A stretch of DNA of 64,000 bases from GWC2-45-44 sp041661665 (lineage in GTDB: Bacteria > Planctomycetota > Phycisphaerae > Sedimentisphaerales > UBA12454): positions 15,701 through 79,700 of the forward strand of contig JBAZTW010000004.1 in assembly GCA_041661665.1 (NCBI GenBank), written 5' to 3'. Numbering within the stretch: position 1 is the first letter of the stretch; every line of letters starts with the position of its first letter. Shown piece by piece: positions 49,090 to 58,947 of the stretch. The notes under the pieces were generated by a model. It was not told where the DNA came from, searched no databases, and saw only the letters and a program-made list of their open reading frames with translations. Made by a program: the position numbers and the translations under genes.

Positions 49090-49809
49090 CTAATATCTTT
49101 TTTTAGCCAAACGCTCAAACCAAAAGTGCCAAAAGGTTCCAAAACAAACAAACGCAAAACCGGCGTAGACAATTATAACGCCGGTATCAGAAATAATTTC
49201 GAGAATGATATATCTGCCGAGATTCTCGTCTAAGCTGAACTGATAAAAATGATAACCAGCATAATGCAAAGGCTTATTAATCTCGATGGAAGCCGTTTTG
49301 ACAACATTTGCGCCTTCTATTATTTCAACATCGCTGAAATAACCCTTAACCAAATTCGGCTCTTCCGGATTTTGCTTCGGATAATACTCAACTCTAAAAT
49401 TATTCAGCTTAACGCTAAACGGCAGCGTTTTGGGAACGCCATAGGGTTCGGTTCTTATAAGATTGGTGCTCTGACCCTCAAATAAAATTATTTTCCCTCT
49501 ATTAATTTTACCGATTCCGAACCTGTCAGTAATTGCGCTGTAATTCTCGGTCTCAGACATCGAGCCGAGGATTACCAGCGCAAACCCGAAATGCATCGCG
49601 AACATTGCCGGATTTGTGAAAATATTTCGGAATGAAAAAATCCCCGCCAGTAAAAGCGATATGAATCCCGTCCAGAACACGGCAAAAGGAACACTGCTAA
49701 ACGCTCTTTCCGTAGGTTCTGCGCCGAGAAATGCGCCGATAACACAAAGTATTATCAGAGCTATAATCAGCGTAAAACTTATGGTCAGAATAATATTTTT
49801 ATTCAGCAC
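49090..49809 (-). CDS. resB: Cytochrome c biogenesis protein ResB-like
   Basis: A 239-aa ResB-type protein. An N-terminal helix (about 8-26), a second (38-58) and a third (66-84) precede a periplasmic beta-domain (about 95-200, FEGQSTNLIRTEPYGVPKTLPFSVKLNNF, then PLHYAGYHFYQFSLDENLG). The last helix is near 212-230. The family histidine follows the third helix in HFGFAL. It is shorter than classical ResB, as in many planctomycete and epsilonproteobacterial forms. It is directly upstream of ccsA. Confidence 0.85.
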   Translation of the reverse strand: MLNKNIILTISFTLIIALIILCVIGAFLGAEPTERAFSSVPFAVFWTGFISLLLAGIFSFRNIFTNPAMFAMHFGFALVILGSMSETENYSAITDRFGIGKINRGKIILFEGQSTNLIRTEPYGVPKTLPFSVKLNNFRVEYYPKQNPEEPNLVKGYFSDVEIIEGANVVKTASIEINKPLHYAGYHFYQFSLDENLGRYIILEIISDTGVIIVYAGFAFVCFGTFWHFWFERLAKKRY

Positions 49810-50180
49810 CGCAAATCCTTGAGAACGAGTGCATTATACTTCATTCCCATATTTTGCACAGCTTTTTTATTTAGCTGTCAACTGCGCTGGCGGCTCTATA
49901 TTTTCGACTGCTGGAATTTATTTGAATGCTGTTTGATGTTTTGGTTGGTTTTAGGCTTAATCGGTGATTAAATATCATAAACCCTATCAATAACGTATGA
50001 TATATTTCGCACATTATTATCGGGCGTTTTTCTTTACTCCGCAAAAACTAAAGAAAAAGCCTGCGATCTGGTCAATGGAATAGCGCAGGCAAAAAACATC
50101 TAAACAGAGAAATAACCGGCATTCCCCATATAGCATATATAGTCCTGCTCAACTACGCCGCAATGAACACTGCTTCTTAC
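49810..50180. other. Non-coding spacer
   Basis: This 371-bp spacer lies between resB and the last gene of the glycan operon. No gene is supported. The only clear structure is the terminator at 50059-50090. Confidence 0.6.
50059..50090 (-). terminator. Intrinsic terminator of the glycan operon
   Basis: GCCTGCG (50059-50065) pairs with CGCAGGC (50084-50090). On the minus strand TTTTTCTTT follows. It lies about 90 nt after the last stop of the minus-strand operon. Confidence 0.75.
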
Positions 50181-51131
50181 TTATCCCTTGAATAATCCTT
50201 CCAGCAGCGGACGACGCATAATAGCTTGTCCCCTAAAGAACCAATCAGTTGTCATATCGGCGCTGCCTTTGGGTGGAATAAGACCTTTGGCATACTTCGG
50301 ATTCACAGGAGGTTTGGCGATTACCAAATCAAGAGGCACGGCGGAATTTTCGTTCACAACCGCAAGTTCGACATTGCCGGGATGTATATTGCTCCAGGCG
50401 TGCGCACAAGGACCAAAATGAGTAGTGGCAACATATAGTTTTTCGCCTCTATGCAATACTACAGGCACAAGACCATCAACCTCGCCATCCAAGCCCTTTG
50501 GTATCACAAACTCACCGGCCATCTTTCTACCTCGTGCACAAGCCTCTTTTAAATACGGGCGACTCTTGTTAACAGGATGCTCAAAGGCTTTGGGGTCTAT
50601 AAAAATACATACGTTGCTCCTGGCTTGATCGCTTAGCATTGTAAAATCTTCGAACTTGGCGGGAATCATATCAATGTACCCTTTTTCCTGCCAAAGACTT
50701 TGAAAACTGCGGGAAGGATCTTCGACCATCACGTATGTCCAATCCCCGCCCCATGTAGGATGGGGCGGCTCAAAGCCCGACAGAATCTTCTTGGCATCGA
50801 TAGTTCCTGATGGAACGGCGGTGCCGCCGGCATAGACCTGCGGATTAAACGCAAATACATTATTATGGCCGTGCCTAACCAGAAACGGCGTTACAAGCCC
50901 TTTATTACAGACCGCGTCGTTGATGCCGACATAGACAGCGAGAACCGTCTCAGGTATCTCTGGTATCAGGTGCGCAAGTTCAAGCACATTGATATCATCG
51001 TCTGGTGTAAGATAATGGGGAGCTTGCGACATCAGGCCAAAAGCTTTGGCGAGAAACTCTTGGTATTCTTTGGCGTTCAATGAACACCGGTCAAAAACAT
51101 TTATCTTCCGCTTTAATATATTCCTATTCAT
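50181..51131 (-). CDS. Unrecognised protein of the glycan operon
   Basis: A 316-aa cytosolic protein without signal peptide or membrane helix; no family was recognised. Visible segments include SLNAKEYQEFLAKAFGLMSQ, a conserved-looking VPSGTIDAKKILSGFEPPHPTWGGDW, and a CARGRKMAGEFVIPKGLDGE region. THFGPCAHAWSNIHPGNVEL has closely spaced Cys/His residues that could bind metal. The ATG at 51131 overlaps the UroD-like stop by 8 bp, has GGAG 6 nt upstream and is preferred over ATG 51143. Translational coupling ties its job to the UroD-like protein. Confidence 0.7.
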   Translation of the reverse strand: MNRNILKRKINVFDRCSLNAKEYQEFLAKAFGLMSQAPHYLTPDDDINVLELAHLIPEIPETVLAVYVGINDAVCNKGLVTPFLVRHGHNNVFAFNPQVYAGGTAVPSGTIDAKKILSGFEPPHPTWGGDWTYVMVEDPSRSFQSLWQEKGYIDMIPAKFEDFTMLSDQARSNVCIFIDPKAFEHPVNKSRPYLKEACARGRKMAGEFVIPKGLDGEVDGLVPVVLHRGEKLYVATTHFGPCAHAWSNIHPGNVELAVVNENSAVPLDLVIAKPPVNPKYAKGLIPPKGSADMTTDWFFRGQAIMRRPLLEGLFKG

Positions 51132-52218
51132 ATTTATCTCCATTAATATTTCTTTTTTCTTCACCACGGATTTTTTGTACAGCTTTCACCATCGAAAGAT
51201 ACCCTTCAACAGGAATGTAATCAGGAATGGAATTGCCCGAGCCAAGGGCATAGCCCTGAGCCAATGTCCTGTAGTGCCTGCCTCTTTCCAAAACGATTTC
51301 ATATATTTCATCGGGCGAATTTCGGCACAGGATGTCAACGTCAATGCCGCCGAAAAAACCTATGTGGCCTCCATAGCGGCTGATCCACGTTTCAAACGGC
51401 GCCACAGCATCCTCATTCGAGTGCTTTGCATCGATACCCAGGGCAATGACCTCATCCATGACATCGAAAATATTACCGCAGGAATGCCACAGAAACGGCA
51501 GACCGGCATCATGCACTAATTTAATGATGCGGCCATACTGAGAGGCAATGTGCTTGCGGAAAACCGTCGGACTGGTTAGAAGCCCGGTCTTAAAGCCCAG
51601 GTCGTCACCAAAACGGCAGACACAAAAATATTGACCGTATTTTTTAAGAAAACGATTCCAAATGTTATACATCAAATCGCCAATCCTTGCGTATATTTCC
51701 TCAAACAGTGCCGGCTCATCTGCCTGCATAAATGGCAGATACTCAAATCCTACCAAATCTTCACTGATCTCAAAGACCCCGTTGCCTACGCCGCCAACCG
51801 CTTTCATACCTGCTGGAAGTTTTTTTACAAGCGCAGCGAATTGCCTCTCAGCGGTATCCCAAAATCGCCGAGGTATATCATCCCATGGAAAAGCGTCAAA
51901 ATCTTTCCTGCTTTGGATAGGCCCAGGCCTGCCGCCCATAATCGCTCCCCAATTCGGAAGAGAGGGTATGATACACACTTCAAATGAAACTGTATCGTAA
52001 GTCATCTCCTTAAAGAAACGACAGTAATTTTCAAAAAAATAATCTACGTCAATTTTGTCGCCTTCCAGTGAATCGGCAAATGTCAGCCCTAATATCTTTT
52101 CCATAATCTTCGGGCTTATGATATGCTCATATAATGGCAAGCGGGCAGGCTTTTTATTTTGCGCAGCCGCGACAAGATGCCGGTAATCAGGCCTAAACTC
52201 CATAACCTTATTTTCCAT
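51124..52218 (-). CDS. UroD/MtaA-like protein (uroporphyrinogen decarboxylase fold)
   Basis: A 364-aa TIM-barrel protein of the URO-D superfamily. The motif LPFLWHSCGNIFDVMDE (H245, C247) matches the zinc-binding HxCG site of corrinoid-dependent methyltransferases such as MtaA rather than true uroporphyrinogen decarboxylases. The latter's N-terminal RxPxWxxRQAG is absent. Similar proteins are frequent in planctomycete sugar clusters and are thought to act in methyl transfer, but their substrate is not known. It sits between the PfkB kinase and the unrecognised gene. Confidence 0.8.
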   Translation of the reverse strand: MENKVMEFRPDYRHLVAAAQNKKPARLPLYEHIISPKIMEKILGLTFADSLEGDKIDVDYFFENYCRFFKEMTYDTVSFEVCIIPSLPNWGAIMGGRPGPIQSRKDFDAFPWDDIPRRFWDTAERQFAALVKKLPAGMKAVGGVGNGVFEISEDLVGFEYLPFMQADEPALFEEIYARIGDLMYNIWNRFLKKYGQYFCVCRFGDDLGFKTGLLTSPTVFRKHIASQYGRIIKLVHDAGLPFLWHSCGNIFDVMDEVIALGIDAKHSNEDAVAPFETWISRYGGHIGFFGGIDVDILCRNSPDEIYEIVLERGRHYRTLAQGYALGSGNSIPDYIPVEGYLSMVKAVQKIRGEEKRNINGDKYE

Positions 52219-52264
52219 TACTTCGTACCACTGTTAATTGCGATGTTTTTCAAGAACAGCAACC

Positions 52265-53476
52265 TTATCTCGCTTGTTTTGAAATTAGGTCGCTCGGACC
52301 AGCCCACAGGGCATAGTCTTTTGCGTACTTCCATCCGCCGGACTCAATATGCGCATCTATCATCGGCATATTTTCCTTAATCATTCGCGTTGTTTCATCC
52401 CACGTTTTTATTCCGCTTACAGCATCAAGCACACGAACATTCTGAAGGCCGACGCAGGTGGCGTATTTTAATGCATCTTCAATGGAAAGACCACGCAAAA
52501 AAGCGCTCAAAAAGCCAGCTATCGACGAATCGCCGGAGCCTGTTGCGCTGCCGAAGTTGTCCACTACAAATGCCGGCGCCCAAAGTTCACGATTTGACCA
52601 GTTGTCAAAATCTTTCGGTTTTGCCTCGCCCATCTTCGCAAAGCCCTCTTTGGAGCCGGTCTTAACATAAAAGCCGCGATGGCCGGACTTGAGAGCCGTC
52701 ATTTTAGCGCCCATTGCGAGAATCTCGTCAGCAGTCTTTGAATATTCCTGCGGCGTGATGTAATTGATAAGTTCCGCGTTGTTATGCTTGGCCTTTCTCG
52801 CGAGAAACTCTTCCGGCCAGAGCATATAGAATGTTTCCTCTATCGAGGGAAGGTGTATGTCGATATACGGCAGAATCCGCTGCAATATCTTTCGCCATGG
52901 CGCCTTGCCGGATGGTGAGGATGGGTCGGGCAGCGTCATATCGCAGGAAGTTGTAGCGCCGGAGTCTTTAGCTGTTTTAAAGATTTTTTCAAGCTCTCTG
53001 CCTTCATCCGCGAACATCCTGCCCATCAGCGGAGGATAGCCAAAATGAAAATGACGGCACTGCTGTATAAGTTTGGGATTAAGATTTTCAGAACCGAAAT
53101 AATTGTTGGTGCCGGGATTATGCAAAAAAATACGGTCGATATTCGGAGGCGCGACAACTATCGTATAAGAACTCGATTGGCCGGACATCACTCCAATACC
53201 TTCGGCGTTGCCGCTTGCCTTGAGTATATCGACAGTAAGCTTGCCCAAAGTATCGTCGCCGGCACACGCGCAGAAACACACTTTGCTGCCCAGTGTCTTC
53301 ATATTGAGGCCGGTATTGGAAACCGGTCCGCCTGTGCTGATTTTCGCATCGCCGACATTAACCAATTTGCCGGGACGCATTATATCGGAGATATTTCTCA
53401 ATCCCGTATCTGGAAAACGAGGAATGATATCAATACACAAATGGCCGGCAATCATTATATCATACAATCGGGACAT
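52265..53476 (-). CDS. PfkB-family carbohydrate kinase
   Basis: Ribokinase-type kinase of 403 aa. The N-terminal sugar-binding part has DIMIAGHLCIDIIP and ISTGGPVSNTGLNMKTLG near 47-64. The catalytic anion-hole motif is NFGSATGSGDSSIAGFLSAF near 308-327, with general base D316. The protein is longer than usual owing to an insertion around 170-260. In this operon it probably phosphorylates the sugar or sugar acid released by the glycosidases. The substrate is unknown. Confidence 0.87.
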   Translation of the reverse strand: MSRLYDIMIAGHLCIDIIPRFPDTGLRNISDIMRPGKLVNVGDAKISTGGPVSNTGLNMKTLGSKVCFCACAGDDTLGKLTVDILKASGNAEGIGVMSGQSSSYTIVVAPPNIDRIFLHNPGTNNYFGSENLNPKLIQQCRHFHFGYPPLMGRMFADEGRELEKIFKTAKDSGATTSCDMTLPDPSSPSGKAPWRKILQRILPYIDIHLPSIEETFYMLWPEEFLARKAKHNNAELINYITPQEYSKTADEILAMGAKMTALKSGHRGFYVKTGSKEGFAKMGEAKPKDFDNWSNRELWAPAFVVDNFGSATGSGDSSIAGFLSAFLRGLSIEDALKYATCVGLQNVRVLDAVSGIKTWDETTRMIKENMPMIDAHIESGGWKYAKDYALWAGPSDLISKQAR

Positions 53477-53493
53477 TCAAACTTCTCACTTTC

Positions 53494-56343
53494 TTAAAAT
53501 AACTTGGTTTTAATTTCCACCGTAAAGATTTTGTACGGCTTAATCGTTACAGAAATATCATTTTGTTTTGAAATTAATATCTTCTTTTGAGGACTCTCGT
53601 TTAAATTTGTCTCCCAGGCTTCAATGATTGGGGTATGAAATCTAATATCTGTCGTTTGAATCTCAGAGGTTGGATTATAGACCCGCACAACATACGCATT
53701 TCCTGTCTCTGCTTTTTTAAGAGCTGAAAATCTAACCATAGAATTGGTAATCGCAAAAAGAGAAGCCTCTCCGGCAGGCAGATGACCTTCATTTTTGCGA
53801 GTTTGCACTGGTATCGCAGGAACATTAAATAGCTCTGCGGCCAACGGGATATTCGCATCTTGCCAGTTGCCGGTGTGCGGCCTTATTGCATAACTAATTG
53901 AATGACAGCCAAAGCACTGACCGCCCTTCTGTGAAGGGAAATCAGACCCAGCTCTTATTTCCGTACAAATCCAATCCTTAACCGCGCGAAGCAGCGACAA
54001 CGCCACTGTCCTCTCTTGATTATCAAGGACTTCATATTCCATCAAACTGTCGTTAATAAACGCAATGCCTATTTTCCCATCGCTTACATCTACAAAATTA
54101 TTTTGCGGCAGCGTCGCCATATCAGGCCAGACAGTATTTTTATCCGGCCCCTGTGGACGTATCGCTCGATGGTCAACTATAAAATGTCCGCCGGCGTCAG
54201 CATGTGTGGCCTTTTCAAGACCAGAGGGAAACATTGCCCGCAAATAATGATTCTCATGTCTATTTTCAAAATCAACACGCACGCGAACAAACTCTTCGCC
54301 CATACACAGCGTTGCAGAGGTACGAATTTTCAAATCAACAAGTTCATCATTCATCCGCTGCCGTTCATCATGACCGCGGCGAGGTAATTGCATAACTATT
54401 TCGCTGGCAAGTGTCGCACGCAATGGCCCGGCATCTTCCGCCCATATACGTGCATTACTGCCCAAAGATGTATGAATCTGGTCAAATACAGGACGTTGAT
54501 TGATCCAATAATTGCCTAATTCTCCACGGTCTTCGTAATAGTTCAGGTTGCTCCAGGTACGCCCCAGCCCCTTATGTGTCAAATTAAACGTTCCATTGGG
54601 ATTTACTTCTAATATCAGATGCTCATTCTCCAGAGCATTTGGCGACTTAAGAACCGCACCTGTCCTGGTAATGGCGGTATTATGCGGCACTGATGTATCA
54701 CGCTCCTTATCATTCATACTTACACGGAAAATTTTATATCCGCCGGCAGGAATTGTGCCTGTATCAAAGAAAACACGATGACGCTGGCAATAAAACGGAA
54801 ACGCGCGAGTATGTATCTCCGCGACACAATAAGCCTGTTCGCTGCTCCCTGACCACTGTATGCCAATCGCTGCGCCTTTAGCGTCAAACATCTGCACCTC
54901 GTTTGTACTGCCGCCGCCAAATATAGCTGATGCCGAGGCCATAGGCATATTTACCCACGCTTCAACTATTTCTTTACGAGGAAATGGCAGTGAATTAAAT
55001 ACTGTAAGTAAAACATCATCGTCCTTGAATCCGCTCGTATCGATTCGGGATACCAGTTCCTGCATCGCGCGATTGCCTATCGTTTGCGAAAGGTCAACCA
55101 CCTGCGCAAGCCTGTTGCTCACGTCCTCGACTGTCTTATCCTGAGTTACGCCGTTAATAGAATCATGCGGATGAGAATCAAGCAGGTACATCCACGCTTT
55201 GTTAATAAAGCTGTCCTGAGACGCGGCGCCCAATATGCCGGCGATAACAGACAGCGGTTCAGCCCACCGAATAAGTTTATTCTGGGCGAGTTTATTGAGA
55301 CGTTTAAGATATAACCGCGTCGAAAGAGCGTTGCCTGTAGCCGCCCCGGCGGGACCATCGCGAAGTTCGCCATATACTACCGGAATTTTTGAACGGTCGA
55401 TTTTTTCTCGCATTAAACCAATGTATTCAGGCATTGTAGTGTGTACCCAAACGCGATTATTCGACTTGTCAACTTCATTGAGGCGTTTAACCATTTCAGG
55501 AAACATTTTCTGAGCGGCAGTATAGTCGCAGCCGTTCATCATAAGTTTGTCGTTCTCAAGAACGCTTTCCGCCATCGTCCCCCAGCATTCTTCAACAAGT
55601 TCAGGAGTGATAGTTTCGGGATGCCACGATTTAGGGGCATCAAGTCTGAAATGGTCTTGTTCCATCTGCTCGCTGTCTGCCCTGTGATACGCAGCGCCGC
55701 CTTTAGACCAATCGTATTTCCATTCAGAACCTTCATGATAAATGCCGAACAACGAAGACAAATGTATCTTGAAATAAAAATTCTGCCTTCCCCATTCTCC
55801 AAAGCGGGTTGACAACAGTTCGCTGCCGTCAGGAGCACGCCAGATAAATTCACATTGAGGGGCGCGATGTTTATCAACGCGCTTTCCTACCATTGCGACA
55901 TCCATACCGAAACCGGCATAAATCTGCGGCAATTGCGATGTCTGACCCCAGCCGAATGGGGTATAACCTGCTTTGAATGCGCCGCCTAATTCTTCAGATT
56001 TGCGAATGCCCCACAGCAAATTTCGCACCATCGCCTCGCCATCGACGGGATATTCATCCGGCAGCGTGTACCACGGGCCTATCTGGAGTTTGCCTGCGCA
56101 TACAAGCGATTTTATACGACCGGCCATCTCGGGACGTATATCGAGATAATCCAGGACAGGAGAAACCTGGCCATCCAGTAAAAAGCCGGGATAAATCTCT
56201 TTTTCAAGAATCTCGATAAGCTCATCAATAAAGTTCACCAGCATCAAACGTGTTTCCCATATCGGATAACGCCATTCACGATCCCAGTGTGTATGAGAAA
56301 CTATATGCCCGATTGTTTTTTTTTCGATATTATGCTTTTCCAT
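53494..56343 (-). CDS. Glycoside hydrolase family 38-like protein (alpha-mannosidase fold)
   Basis: A 949-aa protein with the GH38 layout. An N-terminal (beta/alpha)7 barrel has the zinc motif HTHWDREW at 17-24. A helical middle domain includes DSHPHDSINGVTQD near 400, with the zinc-ligand histidine. A long beta-sandwich C-terminus follows. The usual nucleophile segment PDxFGH reads TPFGWGQ at 128-134, so the Asp that attacks the sugar and binds zinc is not present at that place. There is no signal peptide. It could be a divergent enzyme or a non-catalytic homologue. It is 17 bp upstream of the PfkB gene. Confidence 0.85.
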   Translation of the reverse strand: MEKHNIEKKTIGHIVSHTHWDREWRYPIWETRLMLVNFIDELIEILEKEIYPGFLLDGQVSPVLDYLDIRPEMAGRIKSLVCAGKLQIGPWYTLPDEYPVDGEAMVRNLLWGIRKSEELGGAFKAGYTPFGWGQTSQLPQIYAGFGMDVAMVGKRVDKHRAPQCEFIWRAPDGSELLSTRFGEWGRQNFYFKIHLSSLFGIYHEGSEWKYDWSKGGAAYHRADSEQMEQDHFRLDAPKSWHPETITPELVEECWGTMAESVLENDKLMMNGCDYTAAQKMFPEMVKRLNEVDKSNNRVWVHTTMPEYIGLMREKIDRSKIPVVYGELRDGPAGAATGNALSTRLYLKRLNKLAQNKLIRWAEPLSVIAGILGAASQDSFINKAWMYLLDSHPHDSINGVTQDKTVEDVSNRLAQVVDLSQTIGNRAMQELVSRIDTSGFKDDDVLLTVFNSLPFPRKEIVEAWVNMPMASASAIFGGGSTNEVQMFDAKGAAIGIQWSGSSEQAYCVAEIHTRAFPFYCQRHRVFFDTGTIPAGGYKIFRVSMNDKERDTSVPHNTAITRTGAVLKSPNALENEHLILEVNPNGTFNLTHKGLGRTWSNLNYYEDRGELGNYWINQRPVFDQIHTSLGSNARIWAEDAGPLRATLASEIVMQLPRRGHDERQRMNDELVDLKIRTSATLCMGEEFVRVRVDFENRHENHYLRAMFPSGLEKATHADAGGHFIVDHRAIRPQGPDKNTVWPDMATLPQNNFVDVSDGKIGIAFINDSLMEYEVLDNQERTVALSLLRAVKDWICTEIRAGSDFPSQKGGQCFGCHSISYAIRPHTGNWQDANIPLAAELFNVPAIPVQTRKNEGHLPAGEASLFAITNSMVRFSALKKAETGNAYVVRVYNPTSEIQTTDIRFHTPIIEAWETNLNESPQKKILISKQNDISVTIKPYKIFTVEIKTKLF

Positions 56344-56369
56344 ATATCCTGCCTTAAAAATATTTCTAC

Positions 56370-57563
56370 TTATATGCCTGAAGAACTATCCGATTTAAGA
56401 AGGTTGTAAAAATAATCCCATACCACTGACTTTGTCCCATCGGGCTTAATAAGCCAGAAACCCCTTACTTCATCATTGCTCTTGACAGGAACTTTTATAT
56501 CAGCTTTCGCTTCATTGCAGTAAAGCTGCCAGTACACTATATAGGGGCATCCCCAGGCAAGACCCTTTTCAGTAACATTACGAACAACCTTTACTACTGC
56601 CTGCTTATCGCCGTCATCGTTCTCCGGCAGCCCATATTCGCTTATGAACACATTTTTATTGCCGAAGTACTTGCTGTCCTGTGCATTCTTGGCAATATAA
56701 TCCAGCGCCGTAGTTATTTCTTCCGCCGGGTGAATACCCCCGATAACTGTCGAATCCCACGCTGAATAGGCAATCAAATCCAGTTTTACATACGGGATAA
56801 CAGAGTTAACCATATTGGCCTGGCCTTCTTTTATGGATTTGATCACGTTGACCACTTCCGCGGCGTTATAAACCTTTACCCCGTGCATACCAACATCAGC
56901 GCGAGCGCGGTTAACTCCATTTTGCCGGGCTTGCAGCCATTTGACCATATTCTTAAGCCGTATTTGAGGCGCCTCGGTTTCGAAATCATGTTTGTCTCTC
57001 AAGTGCCAGTCGCCTTCATGATGAGCGAATATGAATGTTTTGCCTGTATTTTTATACGTTATAAGAAAATGTTTTGTCAGTTCATAGAACTGCTGTTCTT
57101 CATCGCGCATATCATCGGCGGTCATTCCCGTAAGCCAGTAGTAATCCTGCTTGTTCATCGCCATGACCTGCAGAATATACGTGGTAAAAGGCTTGTTAAA
57201 AAGTTTCTTCCAGTACGGCAATTTTGCGCCTTCGACCAGCGAGTTGGCCTTCGGCCATTTCGAATTATATGGGTACATTACATCAGGCGTTTCCTCGCCG
57301 TTGTAGAACCATACCTTGATAACGCCGGCTCCCATTTCGAGCAGTCTGTCCGCGCCTTCGTTAAGAAAATCTTCTTTCCCGAAATAATAACAGCCCCTGA
57401 CATGTGAAGAGCCTATGACATCGCGGAGATTGCGATTGATGCTGTTAAAAGATTCGCTGTGTGATTTAGAAGATTTTTCAACGTCTATGTTCTGACCGGA
57501 ACATCCCGTCAGAATACAGGCGATGGTAATACACAACAACAGATAACGGTATGTATTAGTCAT
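56370..57563 (-). CDS. TIM-barrel-like lipoprotein, paralogue A (probable glycosidase)
   Basis: A 397-aa lipoprotein (lipobox CILTGC, Cys 21). It starts the mature part with LRDVIGSSHVRGCYYF, shared with paralogues B and C. Conserved glutamates are E183 in HHEGDWHL and E309 in VFISEYGLPEN. Their positions after putative strands 4 and 7 fit the acid/base and nucleophile of clan GH-A retaining glycosidases. GCPYIVYWQLYCNE follows as the last barrel strand. No specific GH family was recognised. It is anchored in the periplasm, probably facing incoming oligosaccharide. Confidence 0.66.
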   Translation of the reverse strand: MTNTYRYLLLCITIACILTGCSGQNIDVEKSSKSHSESFNSINRNLRDVIGSSHVRGCYYFGKEDFLNEGADRLLEMGAGVIKVWFYNGEETPDVMYPYNSKWPKANSLVEGAKLPYWKKLFNKPFTTYILQVMAMNKQDYYWLTGMTADDMRDEEQQFYELTKHFLITYKNTGKTFIFAHHEGDWHLRDKHDFETEAPQIRLKNMVKWLQARQNGVNRARADVGMHGVKVYNAAEVVNVIKSIKEGQANMVNSVIPYVKLDLIAYSAWDSTVIGGIHPAEEITTALDYIAKNAQDSKYFGNKNVFISEYGLPENDDGDKQAVVKVVRNVTEKGLAWGCPYIVYWQLYCNEAKADIKVPVKSNDEVRGFWLIKPDGTKSVVWDYFYNLLKSDSSSGI

Positions 57564-57621
57564 AACATTATTCCTTCCTGAATATTATTTGTTTGTTATC
57601 ATTTCTTTTACGATTCACACT

Positions 57622-58848
57622 TCACTTTTTGGATGATGCGGTAAGCAATCGATGGAAATAATCCCATACCACTGACTTTGTCCCATCGGGTTTAATAAGC
57701 CAGAAACCTCGTACGGCATTATTGTTATGAACCGCTGCAAGGGGAGTCCTTGGTATTAAATCAGATTGATACGTCGGCAACTCGCCAGGCGTTGTCTGTT
57801 TATCAGGCTTTAACTCATTACAGTATAATTCCCAATACACAATATACGGACAGCCCCATGCCAATCCGACATCCACAACATTAGCCATAGTTTGTTGAAC
57901 ACGTTCAGGCGAAAATTCATTTTCCGGCAGGCCAAATTCACCCAAATACACATTCTTCGAACCAAAATCAGGGCTATCGGGAACATTGGCAGCTATAAAA
58001 TCCAATGCGCTGCGAAGTACATTCGGATCGTTATAATGATCTACGCACGAATCCCAGGAAGAATAGGAAACCAAATCAACATTTGTATAGGGCAATACCT
58101 TATTGACTATATTCGGTCGGCCGGTCTGCATTGAAGACACCACTCGATTAACTTCTGCAGCGCTGTAGACCCGTACGCCATGCTGACCTATTTCCTTTTT
58201 GGCCTGATTTACTCCTGCCTGACGAGCGTTTAACCAGATAACCATATTAGCAAGAGCTTCTGGCCTGGGGTCTTCATCTAAATTAAAATGCCCGCGAGTC
58301 ATCCAGTCGCCCTCCCAATGTTGAAGAACAAATGTTTTGCCGCTGTCCTTGTATGTTGTTAGAAAATGCTTGGCTAATTCATAGAACTGACGCTGTTCAT
58401 CTTTTTCCTGCTCTTTAGTTATACCGTCACGCCAGTAATCTGCCGAGCGACCCAACGATGTAACCACCAGGATATACGTCGTAAATGGTTTGTTAAACAA
58501 CGTTTTAAAATACGGAAGCTTGGCGCCATCAACAAGACTATTCGCTTTTGGCCAGTTTGAATTGAATGGATACATAACTTCGGGATGCTCATTTCTTTTC
58601 CCATAGAACCAGACTTTGATAACATGCGAACCCATCGCCAAAACCTGGTCGGCGCCTTCATTAAGGTAATCTTTGTCGGTCAAATAATAATTGCCGGCGG
58701 TATGCGTTGTACCCAGAATATCGGGTAGCGACTTTTTGACAGACGTTTGTGTGGTACTATTCACGGTTGTCTCCTTTCTGGAGCATTTGCTGCAGCCCGA
58801 CAAAATCAATGCCATAAGGCCAAGCGCTTTTAATAATTGCAACTTCAT
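57622..58848 (-). CDS. TIM-barrel-like lipoprotein, paralogue B (probable glycosidase)
   Basis: A 408-aa lipoprotein (lipobox LILSGC, followed by a second Cys pair SKCSRK). It has the same plan as paralogues A and C: LPDILGTTHTAGNYYLTD, the first Glu in HWEGDW, the second in VYLGEFGLPENEF, and GCPYIVYWELYCNE. It carries an extra loop near 365-385 (TPGELPTYQSDLIPR) absent from A. The ATG at 58848 is preferred because it begins the signal peptide; a GTG at 58872 is in frame. It lies between the symporter and paralogue A. Confidence 0.66.
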   Translation of the reverse strand: MKLQLLKALGLMALILSGCSKCSRKETTVNSTTQTSVKKSLPDILGTTHTAGNYYLTDKDYLNEGADQVLAMGSHVIKVWFYGKRNEHPEVMYPFNSNWPKANSLVDGAKLPYFKTLFNKPFTTYILVVTSLGRSADYWRDGITKEQEKDEQRQFYELAKHFLTTYKDSGKTFVLQHWEGDWMTRGHFNLDEDPRPEALANMVIWLNARQAGVNQAKKEIGQHGVRVYSAAEVNRVVSSMQTGRPNIVNKVLPYTNVDLVSYSSWDSCVDHYNDPNVLRSALDFIAANVPDSPDFGSKNVYLGEFGLPENEFSPERVQQTMANVVDVGLAWGCPYIVYWELYCNELKPDKQTTPGELPTYQSDLIPRTPLAAVHNNNAVRGFWLIKPDGTKSVVWDYFHRLLTASSKK

Positions 58849-58947
58849 AAACACTTTTTTTTCAATAATCACAATTTCACAATATCCGCTATTTTAAAAT
58901 CATTACTGTTTTTAATTGTGCGAAACCACACTGATGACTATCAATCA

